Origin: Burkholderia ambifaria AMMD
Lineage (GTDB): Bacteria; Pseudomonadota; Gammaproteobacteria; Burkholderiales; Burkholderiaceae
Direction: 5' to 3'
Assembly: GCF_000203915.1 (NCBI RefSeq)
Contig: NC_008391.1
Span: forward strand, 1,612,001 to 1,676,000
Length of the DNA stretch: 64,000 bases
Shown here piece by piece: positions 17,633 through 34,579 of this stretch; the first letter of the stretch is position 1; each line of letters starts with the position of its first letter. The notes beneath the pieces are model-generated. The model was not told where the DNA came from. It ran no database searches and saw only the letters and a list, made by a program, of their open reading frames with translations. The translations under genes were made by a program, and so were the position numbers.

Positions 17633-17700
17633 TGGCGGGTGGCGGGTGGCGGGTGGCGGGTGGCGGGTGGCGGGTGGCGGGTGGCGGGTGGCGGGTGGCG
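17633..17700 (+). repeat. 7-bp tandem repeat (TGGCGGG)9.7
   Basis: Nine perfect TGGCGGG copies plus five bases of a tenth. Long frames through this block on both strands (Pro/His/Arg-rich on minus) are repeat artefacts and not genes. Confidence 0.92.
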
Positions 17701-17885
17701 CATCAGGCCCGAGGTCGTGCGTGCGCGGCATGGCGGCTGAGCATCGCCGGCAACACGGCAGTGTGTTCATGAAAGGCATGCGCGAAGATTCGTCGCGCCC
17801 GTGACGCACCGAACCGTCAGGCGAGCTGAGCAACCGAGCGCGACCATATGCACCGTCGCGATTCAAGCCCGACCGGCCGTTCAAC
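17701..17885. other. Intergenic region, nothing recognised
   Basis: Non-repetitive sequence between the G-rich arrays and the stop codon of the DHA2-type transporter. No RNA gene or clear terminator seen. Confidence 0.5.
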
Positions 17886-19310
17886 CTATCCTCGAGCGGC
17901 ACTCGCCCGAAGTCGGTCGCCCGCGTCGGACGCGAGCCGCGCATAGCCCGGCAACGTCAGCAGCGCGAGCACGCCCGCGGCAACGAACGCCCAGCGAAAA
18001 TCGTCGAGCACGTAGTGAATCCCGGCCGCATCGCCGCGCATCAGCGCGGCGAGCCGCAATGCCAGCGCGCCGAATGCGATCCCCATCCCGATCGTCATCT
18101 GCTGCGCCGCGCTCCATAGCGTGCTCGCAGCGCTCGTCTGGTGCGACGGAACATCGGCATAGGCGAGGGTCGCCAACGTCGTGAACTGCATCGAGCGCGT
18201 CAGCCCGTAGACGAATACGACCAGCAGCGTGATCGCGAGCGGCGTCGACGCGGTCAGCCAGCCGCATGCGATCGTGAAGAAGCCGACGATCGTCACGTCG
18301 ACGAGCGCGACGCGGCGAAACCCGAAACGATCGAGGATCCACGACGTGCCCGCCTTCATGCCCAGATTGCCGAGCGCGCTCGCGAGCAACAGCAAGCCGG
18401 ACTGGAACGGCGACAGCCCGAAACCAATCTGAAACAGCAGTGGTAGCAGATAAGGCACCGCATTGATCGCAATCCGCGTGACCGATCCGGTGAGCACCGT
18501 GACCGAAAAGGTCGGCACCTTCAGCGTCGTGAAGTCGAGCAGCGGGTGCGCGCAACGCCGCGCGTGCAGCCACGCGGCGACGCCGAACAACACGCTGGCC
18601 CCGACCAGCACGGCCGCGCGCATGAACTGCGCATCCTGCTGACCGGCCGTTTCGGTACCCAGCAGCAGACAGGTCAGCGCACCGCCCGCCAGCACGAACC
18701 CGACCCAATCGAGCGGCCGCTGTTCGTCCGCGCGCGTGTTCCGGACGATCAAGCACGTACAGACCAGCGCGGCGAGGCCAAGCGGCACGTTCAACAGGAA
18801 GATCCATCGCCATGACGCATAGGTCGTGATGAAGCCGCCGATCGGCGGCCCAACGACCGGCGCAACGATACCCGGCCACGTGATCGTCGCGATCGCGCGC
18901 ATCAGCCGTGCTTTCTCGGTGCTGCGCACGACGATCATCCGCCCGACCGGCACCATCATCGCCCCGCCGACGCCCTGCAGCACCCGTGCGGCCGTAAACG
19001 TCACAACGCCGTTGGACAGCCCACACAGAATCGATGCGCCGGTAAAAATCACAATCGCGCTGCCGAACACCGTGCGGGAACCGTATCGGTCCGCGATCCA
19101 CCCGCTGATCGGGATGAACACCGCAAGCGCGAGCATGTAGGCCGTCATCCCGAGACTCAGCGCATTCGGCCCGACGCCGAAGGAATGCGCCATCTGCGGC
19201 AGCGCGGTCGCGATCACGGTCGTATCGAGATACTCCATGAAGAAGGTCGCGGCGACGAGATACGGCAAGAAGTCGGTCGTCCGACCACTCTGAGCAGAGC
19301 TGGAAGTCAT
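17886..19310 (-). CDS. MFS transporter, DHA2 (EmrB/QacA) family
   Basis: A 474-residue multidrug-type efflux carrier with about 14 hydrophobic segments. The DHA2 marker in segment 1 reads FMEYLDTTVIATALPQMA. The loop ISGWIADRYGSRTVF and the motif C region TWPGIVAPVVGPPIGG also match. The ATG at 19310 is preferred; the longer frame (to 19397) adds a segment without homology. No membrane-fusion partner gene is adjacent. Substrate unknown. Confidence 0.9.
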   Translation of the reverse strand: MTSSSAQSGRTTDFLPYLVAATFFMEYLDTTVIATALPQMAHSFGVGPNALSLGMTAYMLALAVFIPISGWIADRYGSRTVFGSAIVIFTGASILCGLSNGVVTFTAARVLQGVGGAMMVPVGRMIVVRSTEKARLMRAIATITWPGIVAPVVGPPIGGFITTYASWRWIFLLNVPLGLAALVCTCLIVRNTRADEQRPLDWVGFVLAGGALTCLLLGTETAGQQDAQFMRAAVLVGASVLFGVAAWLHARRCAHPLLDFTTLKVPTFSVTVLTGSVTRIAINAVPYLLPLLFQIGFGLSPFQSGLLLLASALGNLGMKAGTSWILDRFGFRRVALVDVTIVGFFTIACGWLTASTPLAITLLVVFVYGLTRSMQFTTLATLAYADVPSHQTSAASTLWSAAQQMTIGMGIAFGALALRLAALMRGDAAGIHYVLDDFRWAFVAAGVLALLTLPGYARLASDAGDRLRASAARG

Positions 19311-19796
19311 GAACGATGCAGTTGCGGAAGGCGGAACACACCGGCAACCACGCGCGGAAGCCGGACGAGTGGCGATATTACCCTGAAGTGTCCGCAAGCC
19401 GCGCTGCGGACACTTGGCGCTGAAACCACTTTATGCGCATAGATTCGACGTGGCTCGGCAGCCGAGCCATACATGCCACTGACGTCAGTAAGCACGTATT
19501 TGAGCCGATATCGGAGAAGATCGGCGATGTTACTCGCCCAACAGGCCATCCTGTAGTGCTCACCTCGACACGCATCGCTCCAGTCAGCTCGCCCTTGGTC
19601 GTCGGTTGTTCCTTGATGGACCACGGCGCCATCCGACACCCGGATCAGGGAAAACTTCATATTGGCGAACGGGCCTACATCGCCGTCTGCATCCTGGAAT
19701 TTTGCGTGAAACGGTGCATGGATGCAGTCAGCGTGAGACTGCGCAGCCCATCCCAGCAGGGCGGAAGCAATACAAAAAGCGGGACAGCTTTTTCAT
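19307..19796 (-). pseudogene. Decayed small secreted-protein gene
   Basis: On the minus strand an ATG at 19796 opens MKKLSRF, then a +1 shift leads to a frame reading CIASALLGWAAQSHAD, together resembling a signal peptide. This continues as FHAKFQDADGDVGPFANMKFSLIRVSDG and VVHQGTTDDQGRADW, the style of a small Ig-like or surface domain. The frame runs to 19307 with no recognisable end and crosses an 11-bp hairpin. No ribosome-binding site is clear. I read it as a frameshifted remnant; a real 117-residue gene from 19660 is the alternative. Confidence 0.35.
19386..19415. repeat. 11-bp perfect inverted repeat (hairpin)
   Basis: AAGTGTCCGCA and TGCGGACACTT flank an 8-base loop. No T-run follows on either strand, so it is not a standard terminator. 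It lies 75 bp upstream of the DHA2-type gene and could be an operator or an insertion scar. Confidence 0.6.
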
Positions 19797-19973
19797 TTGG
19801 ATGGCCTGGGGATGTTCGTCAGTGACGGTGAAGCAAGGAAGTGTGATGTGGCCGATCTAGCTGCCCCACCGGCTCTACGGATGCGGCCTGTGTGAGGATC
19901 CTGCCCGGCCAGCTCACCTGCCCGCCGGCGCCAAGGGCCCCACCTCGCTGTCATCACTTTCCGCCGCGCCAAT

Positions 19974-20007
19974 GCAAAAACCCCCGCCTTTCGGGCGGGG
20001 GTTCTTG
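19974..20007 (-). terminator. Rho-independent terminator of the rRNA operon
   Basis: Read on the minus strand, a CCCCCGCC / GGCGGGGG stem with a short loop is followed by TTTTTGC. It lies about 10 bp past the 3' end of 5S rRNA. Confidence 0.9.
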
Positions 20008-20016
20008 GCTTAGGGA

Positions 20017-20131
20017 GCCTGACGATTACCTACTTTCACACGGGAATCCGCACTATCATCGGCGTAGAGTCGTTTCACGGTCCTGTTCGGGATGGGAAGG
20101 GGTGGGACCGACTCGCTATGGTCATCAGGCA
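20017..20131 (-). rRNA. rrf: 5S ribosomal RNA
   Basis: About 115 nt. The minus strand starts TGCCTGATGACCATAGCGAG, contains CCATCCCGAACAGG and ends GTAGGTAATCGTCAGGCT, as expected for beta-proteobacterial 5S. It is the last gene of the rRNA operon. Confidence 0.95.
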
Positions 20132-20356
20132 AAGAGGGTTGTCACGTTGCTTCGCAACGCGACCAATCTGGGAAGAAGCAGTAATTTAGGTTGTGTGTAT
20201 CACACACGAGAATCCAACTTGTCTCGTCTTGCTACGCAGGTCGCCGGTACTTCAACCGGCGCGCCGCATCGATCAGCTTTGCTGCTCGATGCTCTGCGTG
20301 GGATGCTCGTAAGTGCTGAAGCACTAACGATCATCGACACAAGGCAGACTTGTTAT

Positions 20357-23238
<2,882 letters not shown>

Positions 23239-23420
23239 CTATAACGAGTCTGTCTCATCGACAGTCGCTACAGGTTGAGTTCTCGCGTTGTGCCGTATTC
23301 CAATTGAGTCAAACATAGAGTTCGAATCATCTTGAGATACATCGATACAATCACAACCCGGATAGTTTCCACGTCCATCTCAAGACGCTTCCGCTATCCA
23401 AATTACTTACTTCTTCCAGA

Positions 23421-23433
23421 TTGTTAAAGAACG
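23421..23433 (-). promoter_or_regulatory. Spacer boxA antitermination element
   Basis: CGTTCTTTAACAA on the minus strand, between tRNA-Ala and 23S, matches the boxA element bound by NusB/NusE during rRNA transcription. Confidence 0.75.
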
Positions 23434-23526
23434 ACAGCCGATATCTGTTGATATCACTCTGACTGGCTCAATCGCCAATGCAAAATTCTCGGTTCATGTC
23501 TGAACCAAGCCCTTAGCGTTGGTGAT

Positions 23527-23602
23527 TGGTGGAGGCAGACGGGATCGAACCGACGACCCCCTGCTTGCAAAGCAGGTGCTCTCCCAGCTGAGCTATGCCC
23601 CC
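23527..23602 (-). tRNA. tRNA-Ala (anticodon TGC)
   Basis: A 76-nt cloverleaf with encoded CCA. It starts GGGGGCATAGCTCAGCTGGG, has anticodon stem-loop CCTGCTTTGCAAGCAGG, T-arm GTCGGTTCGATCCCGTC. Second tRNA of the 16S-23S spacer. Confidence 0.97.
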
Positions 23603-23644
23603 ATGAGTACAGATTTCCTCAGGTACCTACCGCAGACAAGACAA

Positions 23645-23721
23645 TGGTGGGTCTGGTTGGATTCGAACCAACGACCCCCGCCTTATCAAGACGGTGCTCT
23701 AACCGACTGAGCTACAGACCC
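23645..23721 (-). tRNA. tRNA-Ile (anticodon GAT)
   Basis: A 77-nt cloverleaf with encoded CCA. It starts GGGTCTGTAGCTCAGTCGGT, has anticodon loop CTTGATAAG and T-arm GTTGGTTCGAATCCAAC. First tRNA of the 16S-23S spacer. Confidence 0.97.
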
Positions 23722-23783
23722 CTGAGTCTGTCTTTAATTTACAGCCGATAAGCGTGAGCGCTCAATTTTGCGAGAAGCTCTGG

Positions 23784-25314
<1,531 letters not shown>

Positions 25315-25485
25315 TTAAACCTGTTACTGTTTTCGGTTCGGTTAAGAACCGGTCGCTCACTCAAAGCTGACAGGAATATGAATCACTTCATAAACCTGAC
25401 TTACTTTAGTGTGAGACTCTTGATACTTTCGCTATCTGATCCGAAGATCAGCTCGCTTCCATCAAGCGCCCACACTTATCGGCTG

Positions 25486-25502
25486 TTAATTTTTAAAGAG
25501 CA
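25486..25502 (-). promoter_or_regulatory. Leader boxA of the rRNA operon
   Basis: TGCTCTTTAAAAATTAA on the minus strand, about 170 bp upstream of 16S and 60 bp downstream of the promoter, matches the leader boxA antiterminator. Confidence 0.8.
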
Positions 25503-25562
25503 TTTCTGCGAGAAACCTTCTGTTTCCCGGCAGCGCTGCGTTTTCAGCAGCAGAGAAGCGAG

Positions 25563-25591
25563 ATTATGAACCGTCTTTCTTCGCTCGTCAA
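25563..25591 (-). promoter_or_regulatory. rRNA operon promoter
   Basis: On the minus strand TTGACG is separated by 17 bp from CATAAT, a near-consensus sigma-70 promoter. It lies about 250 bp upstream of 16S and just before the leader boxA. The leader 25315-25562 holds no gene. Confidence 0.8.
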
Positions 25592-25763
25592 CAACTTTCT
25601 GAACTGCTTCATTGCGACGGCGAGGGGTTCAACTTCGCGTGCGCCGAGATCGCTACAGCAACCTTCGTCAGCACCGCTTCCCTTCTTCCCGCGCCGCGTT
25701 TCCGTTAGCGCGAAAGAGGCGTGATTGTAGGCACCGTCTTCGAACTGCGCAAGGGGTTTCTCG

Positions 25764-25809
25764 AAAAAAATATAAGGCCCCGCACGCTGCCTCGTGCGGG
25801 GCCTTATAT
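25764..25809 (-). terminator. Rho-independent terminator of the phosphonate operon
   Basis: On the minus strand a long stem (ATAAGGCCCCGCACG / CGTGCGGGGCCTTAT) is followed by seven T residues. It insulates the phn operon from the rRNA promoter. Confidence 0.93.
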
Positions 25810-25825
25810 GGACGCAACCGGGCAG

Positions 25826-26377
25826 TCAGACCACACGCACCTGACGCGCCACTATCTCCATATAGTGATCGAGGTTCGGCGTCACCTTGCGTTCTTCCTT
25901 CGCCGTATCGTCCCAGCGGCGCAGACGCAGCGCATCCTCCGCGAACGGGCGCTGCAGGAACGCCGCCGTCTCCTTCTCGCTGAAGACGCCGCCCTGCAGT
26001 GCGAGACTGCGCACCGAATCCGGCGACAGGCTCTCGAGGTAGCCCGCGTCCGTCCGGCACAGGCAACGCTTCGCGTCGACGTGCAGCCGGATCGGCTCCA
26101 GCACCGCGTCGTCGAACATCGGCCGCAGGAACGGCAGCACGTAATACTGATGAAGATCGTCGATTCCGCGTGCGCTCGGCGTCTCGCCCTGGCGATTCAG
26201 CAGATGCCCGAGGTCGTGCAGGAATGCCGCCGCGACCAGCGCGTCGTCGGCGCCCGCCTCCTCCGCCAGCAAGCCGCTTTGTAACGCATGCTCCAGCTGC
26301 GTGACCGGCTCGCCGCTATAGGCGACATCGCCGTGCTCGCGATACAGCCCGTGGATCTCTTCCACCGTCAGTGCCAT
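25826..26377 (-). CDS. Phosphonate-operon HD-domain protein (PhnZ-like)
   Basis: A 183-residue HD-domain protein of the type repeatedly found in phosphonate degradation operons. Metal-ligand positions visible are His in QLEHALQ, the HD pair of AAFLHDLGHLL, and downstream His/Asp in DDLHQYYV and RLHVDAK. PhnZ, a relative, is a mixed-valence di-iron oxygenase that cleaves a hydroxylated phosphonate; no PhnY*-type dioxygenase partner is present here, so its substrate is uncertain. It begins 4 bp after the phnY stop codon and is the last gene of the operon. Confidence 0.85.
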   Translation of the reverse strand: MALTVEEIHGLYREHGDVAYSGEPVTQLEHALQSGLLAEEAGADDALVAAAFLHDLGHLLNRQGETPSARGIDDLHQYYVLPFLRPMFDDAVLEPIRLHVDAKRCLCRTDAGYLESLSPDSVRSLALQGGVFSEKETAAFLQRPFAEDALRLRRWDDTAKEERKVTPNLDHYMEIVARQVRVV

Positions 26378-26381
26378 CCGC

Positions 26382-29989
<3,608 letters not shown>

Positions 29990-30000
<11 letters not shown>

Positions 30001-30910
30001 CGTTTCCTCCCGTCGCACGCCGGTTCACCCGGCGATAAACCGCATAGAGCGCCAGCGACAGCGCGAGCATCACGACCGCGCCGGCCGAGGCGGTCGGCAG
30101 GTCGAGGTCGACGGTCGCGCTGCTGTAGATCGCGACCGGCAGCGTCACGAGCCGCGCGCTGCCGAGCACGAGCAGGATCCCGAACTCGTTCAGCGTCAGC
30201 AGGAAGCACAGCACGGTGCCGGCGGCGATGCCCGGCCACGCGATCGGCAGCACGACGCGACGCGCGAGCATCCAGCCGGATGCGCCGAGACTGCGCGCCG
30301 CTTCGATCAGGCGCAGGTCGAGCGTCGCGAACGACGCGAGCGTCGGCCGCACGACGAACGGCGTATAGAACACGGTCTGCGCGAGAATCACGCCGCCGAT
30401 GCCGAACAGGAAGTCGAGCGGCGGGTTCTCGAGATGGAGCAGGTGCTGCAGCGCGATGCTGATCGAGCCTTGCGAGCCGTACAGGAAGATCAGCGTGAAC
30501 GCGACGAGGAACGACGGAAACGCGACGTACAGTTCCAGGAAACGCGTGACGAGCGATGCGCCCGGGAACGGCCTGAAGAACAGCAGCGCGGCCAGCAGCA
30601 CGCCGAGCACCGACGCGGTGCCGGCGCTCGCGAACAGCACGCCGACGCTCGTCAGCAGCACGCCGCGCGTATCGGGGTTGCCGAAGAACGTCCGGTACGC
30701 GGCGAAGCTCAGCCCGTGATCGCCGGACACGCTCAGCAGCACGAGCCGCACCAGCGGATAGATGACGAGCGGGCCGAGCACGACGAGCGCGAGCGCGGCG
30801 AGATGCAGGTCGCCCATGCGCTTGCGGCGCCGCGCGGCGGCGGCATGCGCGGCGGCCGACGCGAGCGCCCGCGGCGGCAGGCCGGCTTCAGGGCTCGATA
30901 AGGACGACAT
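29990..30910 (-). CDS. phnU: 2-aminoethylphosphonate ABC transporter permease PhnU
   Basis: A 306-residue permease with about six membrane segments. The ATPase-docking loop reads EAARSLGASGWMLARRVVLPIAWPGI. It overlaps the end of phnT by 23 bp and the start of phnV by 11 bp, so the operon is tightly coupled. The start at 30910 avoids a longer overlap. Confidence 0.9.
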
Positions 30911-32003
30911 CGTCTGCCTCGCAATGCAGGGAAACGCGCGCACCGCGCTCGGGAGCCGCGCCGCGGCCGCGTTGCATCGTGACGCGCACGGGCTCGTCGG
31001 GCGCCGCGTCGATCACGACCGCGATCGACAGGTCCGCGCCCTGCCATTCGACGGACGACACCGTGCCGTGCAGGCCGCCCGCCGCGAGCGGCATCACGGT
31101 CAGGCGCTCGGGGCGCACGCAGGCGACCTTGCCGCGCACGTCGTGACGCGGATCGCCGAGCGGGAAGATCACATGCGGGGGCAGCAGGTTGGCGGGGCCG
31201 AGATAGCGCGCGACGTAGCCGTCCCGCGGCGTGTCGTACAGCTGCTGCGGCGCGCCGAGCTGCGCGATGTGGCCGTCGCGCATCAGCAGTGCGCGGTCGG
31301 ACAGCACCAGCGCGTCGTCGCGATCGTGCGTCACGCAGACGACGGTCAGGTTCGGCAGGCGCTCGTGCAGCGCCTTCAGTTCGCTGCGCACCGATGCGCG
31401 CAGGTTGGCGTCGAGCGCAGACAGCGGCTCGTCGAGCAGCAGCACGTCCGGTTCGATCACGAGCGCACGCGCCAGTGCGACGCGCTGCTGCATTCCGCCC
31501 GACAGTTGCGCGGGCAGATGATGGCCCGCATCGCCGAGCTGCACGAGCTTCAGCGCGTCGGCGACGCGGCGCGTCACGTCCGACGAGGCCATCCCGCGGG
31601 CGCGCAGCCCGAACGCGACGTTCTCGAACACCGACAGGTGCGGGAACAGCGCGTAATTCTGGAACAGCAGACCGAGATTGCGCTTGTGCGGCGGCGCATA
31701 GGTCAAGTCGCGTCCGGCCACGGTCAGCGTGCCGGTCAGGCCGTCGGCCTTCACGAACCCGGCGATGAAGCGCAGCAGCGTGGTCTTGCCGCAGCCGCTC
31801 TTGCCGAGCACGGTCAGAAATTCGCCGGCGCCGATCGACAGCGACAGATCTTCCAGCACCGTGCGTGCGCCGTAGCGCACGCTCAGGTGCTCGATCCGCA
31901 CGCCGCCCGGCGCGCCGGACCGCAGCGTCGCTTGCGGTTCGGCGGCGCCGAATGCGCCGGGATGGGTCAGGGTGGTTTCCACCGGGTTCATCCTCTTGCT
32001 CAC
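30888..32003 (-). CDS. phnT: 2-aminoethylphosphonate ABC transporter ATP-binding protein PhnT
   Basis: A 371-residue ABC ATPase: Walker A GKSGCGKTTLL, signature LSGGMQQRVALARAL, Walker B VLLLDEPLSALDA, switch His in VTHDRDDAL, and a C-terminal TOBE-like regulatory domain. It energises PhnUV. The reported start is a GTG at 32003; an in-frame ATG four codons later (31991) is the alternative, and neither has a well-spaced ribosome-binding site. It starts 22 bp after phnS. Confidence 0.92.
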   Translation of the reverse strand: MSKRMNPVETTLTHPGAFGAAEPQATLRSGAPGGVRIEHLSVRYGARTVLEDLSLSIGAGEFLTVLGKSGCGKTTLLRFIAGFVKADGLTGTLTVAGRDLTYAPPHKRNLGLLFQNYALFPHLSVFENVAFGLRARGMASSDVTRRVADALKLVQLGDAGHHLPAQLSGGMQQRVALARALVIEPDVLLLDEPLSALDANLRASVRSELKALHERLPNLTVVCVTHDRDDALVLSDRALLMRDGHIAQLGAPQQLYDTPRDGYVARYLGPANLLPPHVIFPLGDPRHDVRGKVACVRPERLTVMPLAAGGLHGTVSSVEWQGADLSIAVVIDAAPDEPVRVTMQRGRGAAPERGARVSLHCEADDVVLIEP

Positions 32004-32025
32004 TAATACAGGCGGCGTGCGCCGA

Positions 32026-33114
32026 TCACTTCGGCTTGACGACGTCGAGCTGCTTGCCCGAGCTGCCGATCACGTCCTTCTTCCAGCGCTCGATCCACAC
32101 CGGCTTCTTCGCCATCACCTGGCTCCAGTCGACCGGGATCAGTTTCACGCCCGCGATCGCCTTCTTCACCGCTTCGCCGTTCTTGCCGGCCAGCGGAACG
32201 TCGGTGCGGCCCGGGATGCCGTACATGTCCGGCACCTTCGACTGCACTTCCGTCGACATCAGGTAGTCGATCAGCTTCTTGCCGACGTCCTGGTTCGGGC
32301 CGCTCTTGATCAGACCGATGCCGTACGGCAGCTGGAACGTGGTCGGCTGGTCGCCGTCCTTGGCGGCCAGGAAGATCGGCTTGACGGACAGCGCGCCGTG
32401 CTCGGCGTCGTCGAGGTCCATCTGCAGGTCGCCGTTCGCGACGCTGATCTCGTTGCGCGACAGCAGCACGTTCAGGTAGCCGGTGCCCTTGGTGTGGAAC
32501 TTCACGCTTTGCGACAGTTTCGCGAGGTAGTCGAACGCCTTGTCCTCGCCCATCAGCGAGGTCGTCAGGATCAGCACGGCCATTCCGTCGCCGGCGGTCG
32601 CCGGGTTCGAGTACGCCACCTTGCCGGCATAGCTCGGCGACAGCAGGTCGGCGAACGTCTTCGGCTGGTTCTTCACGACGTCCGGGTTGATCGCGAACGA
32701 GAAGTAGTTGTTCACGAACGTCGCCCACGTACCGTCTTCCGCCTTCGCGATCGCCGGCACGTTCTTGTAGTTCACGCTCTGGTACGGCTGCAGCAGGCCC
32801 ATCTGGCCGGCTTGCTGAATGAACGGCGGCAGCGTGACGATCACGTCCGCCTTCGGCGAGTTCTTCTCGATGTTCGCGCGGTTGACCACCTCGCCGCTGC
32901 CCGCCGTCACGATGTTGACCTTGACGCCTTCCTTCTTCTCGAAGGCCGGCAGCACATCGCGATAGAGGTTCTCGAGGCCGTCCGCCGTATACAGCACGAC
33001 CGCGTTCGCCGCATGCGCGGGCAAGGCGACGCCCATCAGGCCGGCGACGCCGGCAGCCAGCGCGAGCTTGCGGAACGCGCCGGCAGCGGCGCGCGAGGAA
33101 TTCTGCAGTGTCAT
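32026..33114 (-). CDS. phnS: 2-aminoethylphosphonate ABC transporter substrate-binding protein PhnS
   Basis: A 362-residue periplasmic binding protein with a signal peptide (basic start, hydrophobic core LALAAGVAGLMGVALPAHA, cleavage near residue 35). The mature part begins VVLYTADGLENLYRDVLPAFEKKEG, typical of iron/phosphonate-type binding proteins. GGAG lies 7 bases before the ATG at 33114. It is the first gene of phnSTUVAY-HD, divergent from phnW. Confidence 0.92.
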   Translation of the reverse strand: MTLQNSSRAAAGAFRKLALAAGVAGLMGVALPAHAANAVVLYTADGLENLYRDVLPAFEKKEGVKVNIVTAGSGEVVNRANIEKNSPKADVIVTLPPFIQQAGQMGLLQPYQSVNYKNVPAIAKAEDGTWATFVNNYFSFAINPDVVKNQPKTFADLLSPSYAGKVAYSNPATAGDGMAVLILTTSLMGEDKAFDYLAKLSQSVKFHTKGTGYLNVLLSRNEISVANGDLQMDLDDAEHGALSVKPIFLAAKDGDQPTTFQLPYGIGLIKSGPNQDVGKKLIDYLMSTEVQSKVPDMYGIPGRTDVPLAGKNGEAVKKAIAGVKLIPVDWSQVMAKKPVWIERWKKDVIGSSGKQLDVVKPK

Positions 33115-33283
33115 CTCACTTCTCCGTAGGCGGAACACCAGCGGCCGGGGCACGATCCGGCTCGTTTCAGTCGGGCAGACCGACAACCGGCCGGCCTCGC
33201 TGCCGCGCTGCAGGTGGTTTCGCGCGGCAACCGAAGGATCACAGCGTTCGATGACAAAGCCGTGACGCGTGCCACAATTTCCA

Positions 33284-33300
33284 CAAAATGACACATTTTG
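33284..33300. promoter_or_regulatory. Candidate operator between phnS and phnW
   Basis: CAAAATG-ACA-CATTTTG is a perfect 7-bp inverted repeat with a 3-bp spacer in the AT-richest part of the 253-bp divergent spacer. It is well placed to control both arms of the phosphonate regulon. No regulator gene is adjacent. Confidence 0.5.
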
Positions 33301-33367
33301 CCAATATCATGCAAGTCACTCAGGAATGCCGCCTCCCCGTTTCGTCCGACCTTTGCTGGAGAAAACC

Positions 33368-34477
33368 ATGCCCGATCCGATTCTGCTCACGCCCGGCCCG
33401 CTCACCACGTCCGCCACAACACGCCACGCAATGCAACATGACTGGGGCTCTTGGGACGCCGCTTTCAACCAGTTGACGGCCAGCGTCTGCGCGGACCTCG
33501 TCGCGATCGCGCGCGGCGGCGACGATTACGTGTGCGTGCCGATGCAAGGCAGCGGCACCTTTTCGGTCGAGGCCGCGCTCGGCACGCTGGTGCCGCGCGA
33601 CCGCGTCGTGCTGGTGCCCGACAACGGCGCGTATTGCGCGCGCATCCTGAAGATCCTCGGCCGGCTCGGCATCGAAGCGATCGCATTGCCGTTCGGCGAG
33701 GACGCAGCGGTCGACCCGGCGGTGGTGGAAGCCGCGTTCGCGCGCGAGCCGCGCATCACGCATGTCGCGCTGGTGCACCTGGAAACGAGTGCCGGCATCC
33801 TGAATCCGCTCGACGCGATCGCGGCCGTGTGCCGGCGGCACGGCAAGCGGCTGATCGTCGACGCGATGAGTTCGTTCGGCGCGCTGCCGATCGCGCTGGC
33901 GGACAGCGGGATCGACGCACTGGTGTCGGCGAGCGGCAAATGCCTGGAAGGCGTGCCGGGGATGGGGTTCGCGATCGTGCGGCGCGACGCGCTCGACGCA
34001 TGCGAAGGCAACTCGCCGTCGCTCGCGCTCGACCTTCAGGATCAGCACGCGTACCTGCGCAAGACGGGCCAGTGGCGCTTCACGCCGCCGACCCACGTGA
34101 TCGCCGCGCTGCGCGCCGCGCTCGACCAGTATCTCGCCGAAGGCGGCCAGCCCGCGCGTGGCGCGCGCTATGCGGAGAACTGCCGGACGCTGGTCGAATC
34201 GATGCGCGCGCTCGGCTTCGCGCCGTTCCTCGACGGCAGCGTGCAGGCGCCCGTGATCGTCACGTTCCACGCGCCCGACCATCCGGCGTACGATTTCCGC
34301 CGCTTTTACGACGCGGTGCGCGACGCGGGCTTCATCCTGTATCCGGGCAAGCTGACGAAAGTGGAGACGTTCCGTGTCGGCTGCATCGGCGCGATCGATG
34401 CCGGCGACATCCGGCGCGCGGTCGCGGCGATCGCGCAGGCGCTCGAATCGCTCGGGATTGCCATGCAGCGCGCGTGA
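33368..34477 (+). CDS. phnW: 2-aminoethylphosphonate-pyruvate transaminase
   Basis: A 369-residue PLP-dependent class V aminotransferase that converts 2-aminoethylphosphonate and pyruvate to phosphonoacetaldehyde and alanine. The N-terminus [25 protein letters not shown] is diagnostic for PhnW. The PLP lysine is in [16 protein letters not shown], and the cofactor Asp is in [13 protein letters not shown]. The ATG at 33368 starts the homology; a longer frame from 33269 runs through the promoter region. It supplies phnY in the divergent operon. Confidence 0.95.
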   Translation: MPDPILLTPGPLTTSATTRHAMQHDWGSWDAAFNQLTASVCADLVAIARGGDDYVCVPMQGSGTFSVEAALGTLVPRDRVVLVPDNGAYCARILKILGRLGIEAIALPFGEDAAVDPAVVEAAFAREPRITHVALVHLETSAGILNPLDAIAAVCRRHGKRLIVDAMSSFGALPIALADSGIDALVSASGKCLEGVPGMGFAIVRRDALDACEGNSPSLALDLQDQHAYLRKTGQWRFTPPTHVIAALRAALDQYLAEGGQPARGARYAENCRTLVESMRALGFAPFLDGSVQAPVIVTFHAPDHPAYDFRRFYDAVRDAGFILYPGKLTKVETFRVGCIGAIDAGDIRRAVAAIAQALESLGIAMQRA

Positions 34478-34514
34478 GCGCGGATGCGTGAATCGGCCCG
34501 CAATCCGGCGGCAG

Positions 34515-34550
34515 AAATAAAAACGCCCGGCGACCCAAGGTCGCCGGGCG
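34515..34550 (-). terminator. Rho-independent terminator after the shikimate-cluster MFS gene
   Basis: On the minus strand the stem CGCCCGGCGACC / GGTCGCCGGGCG is followed by TTTTTATTT. It ends the aroQ-aroE-MFS unit and lies between convergent genes. Confidence 0.9.
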
Positions 34551-34579
34551 AATGCACCGAGCGTGCGTGGAGCCGGTAC

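Noticed and set aside
17341..17700. Possible CRISPR array
   Set aside because: Units are only 7-10 bp with no unique spacers and no cas genes nearby.
17296..17944. Pro/His/Arg-rich frames across the repeat arrays
   Set aside because: They are translations of 7- and 8-bp tandem repeats without start signals; open frames are a by-product of stop-free units.
17881..19347. Second long frame over the DHA2-type transporter
   Set aside because: Arg-rich shadow in another frame of the same strand; the 17886-19310 frame has all the membrane segments and motifs.
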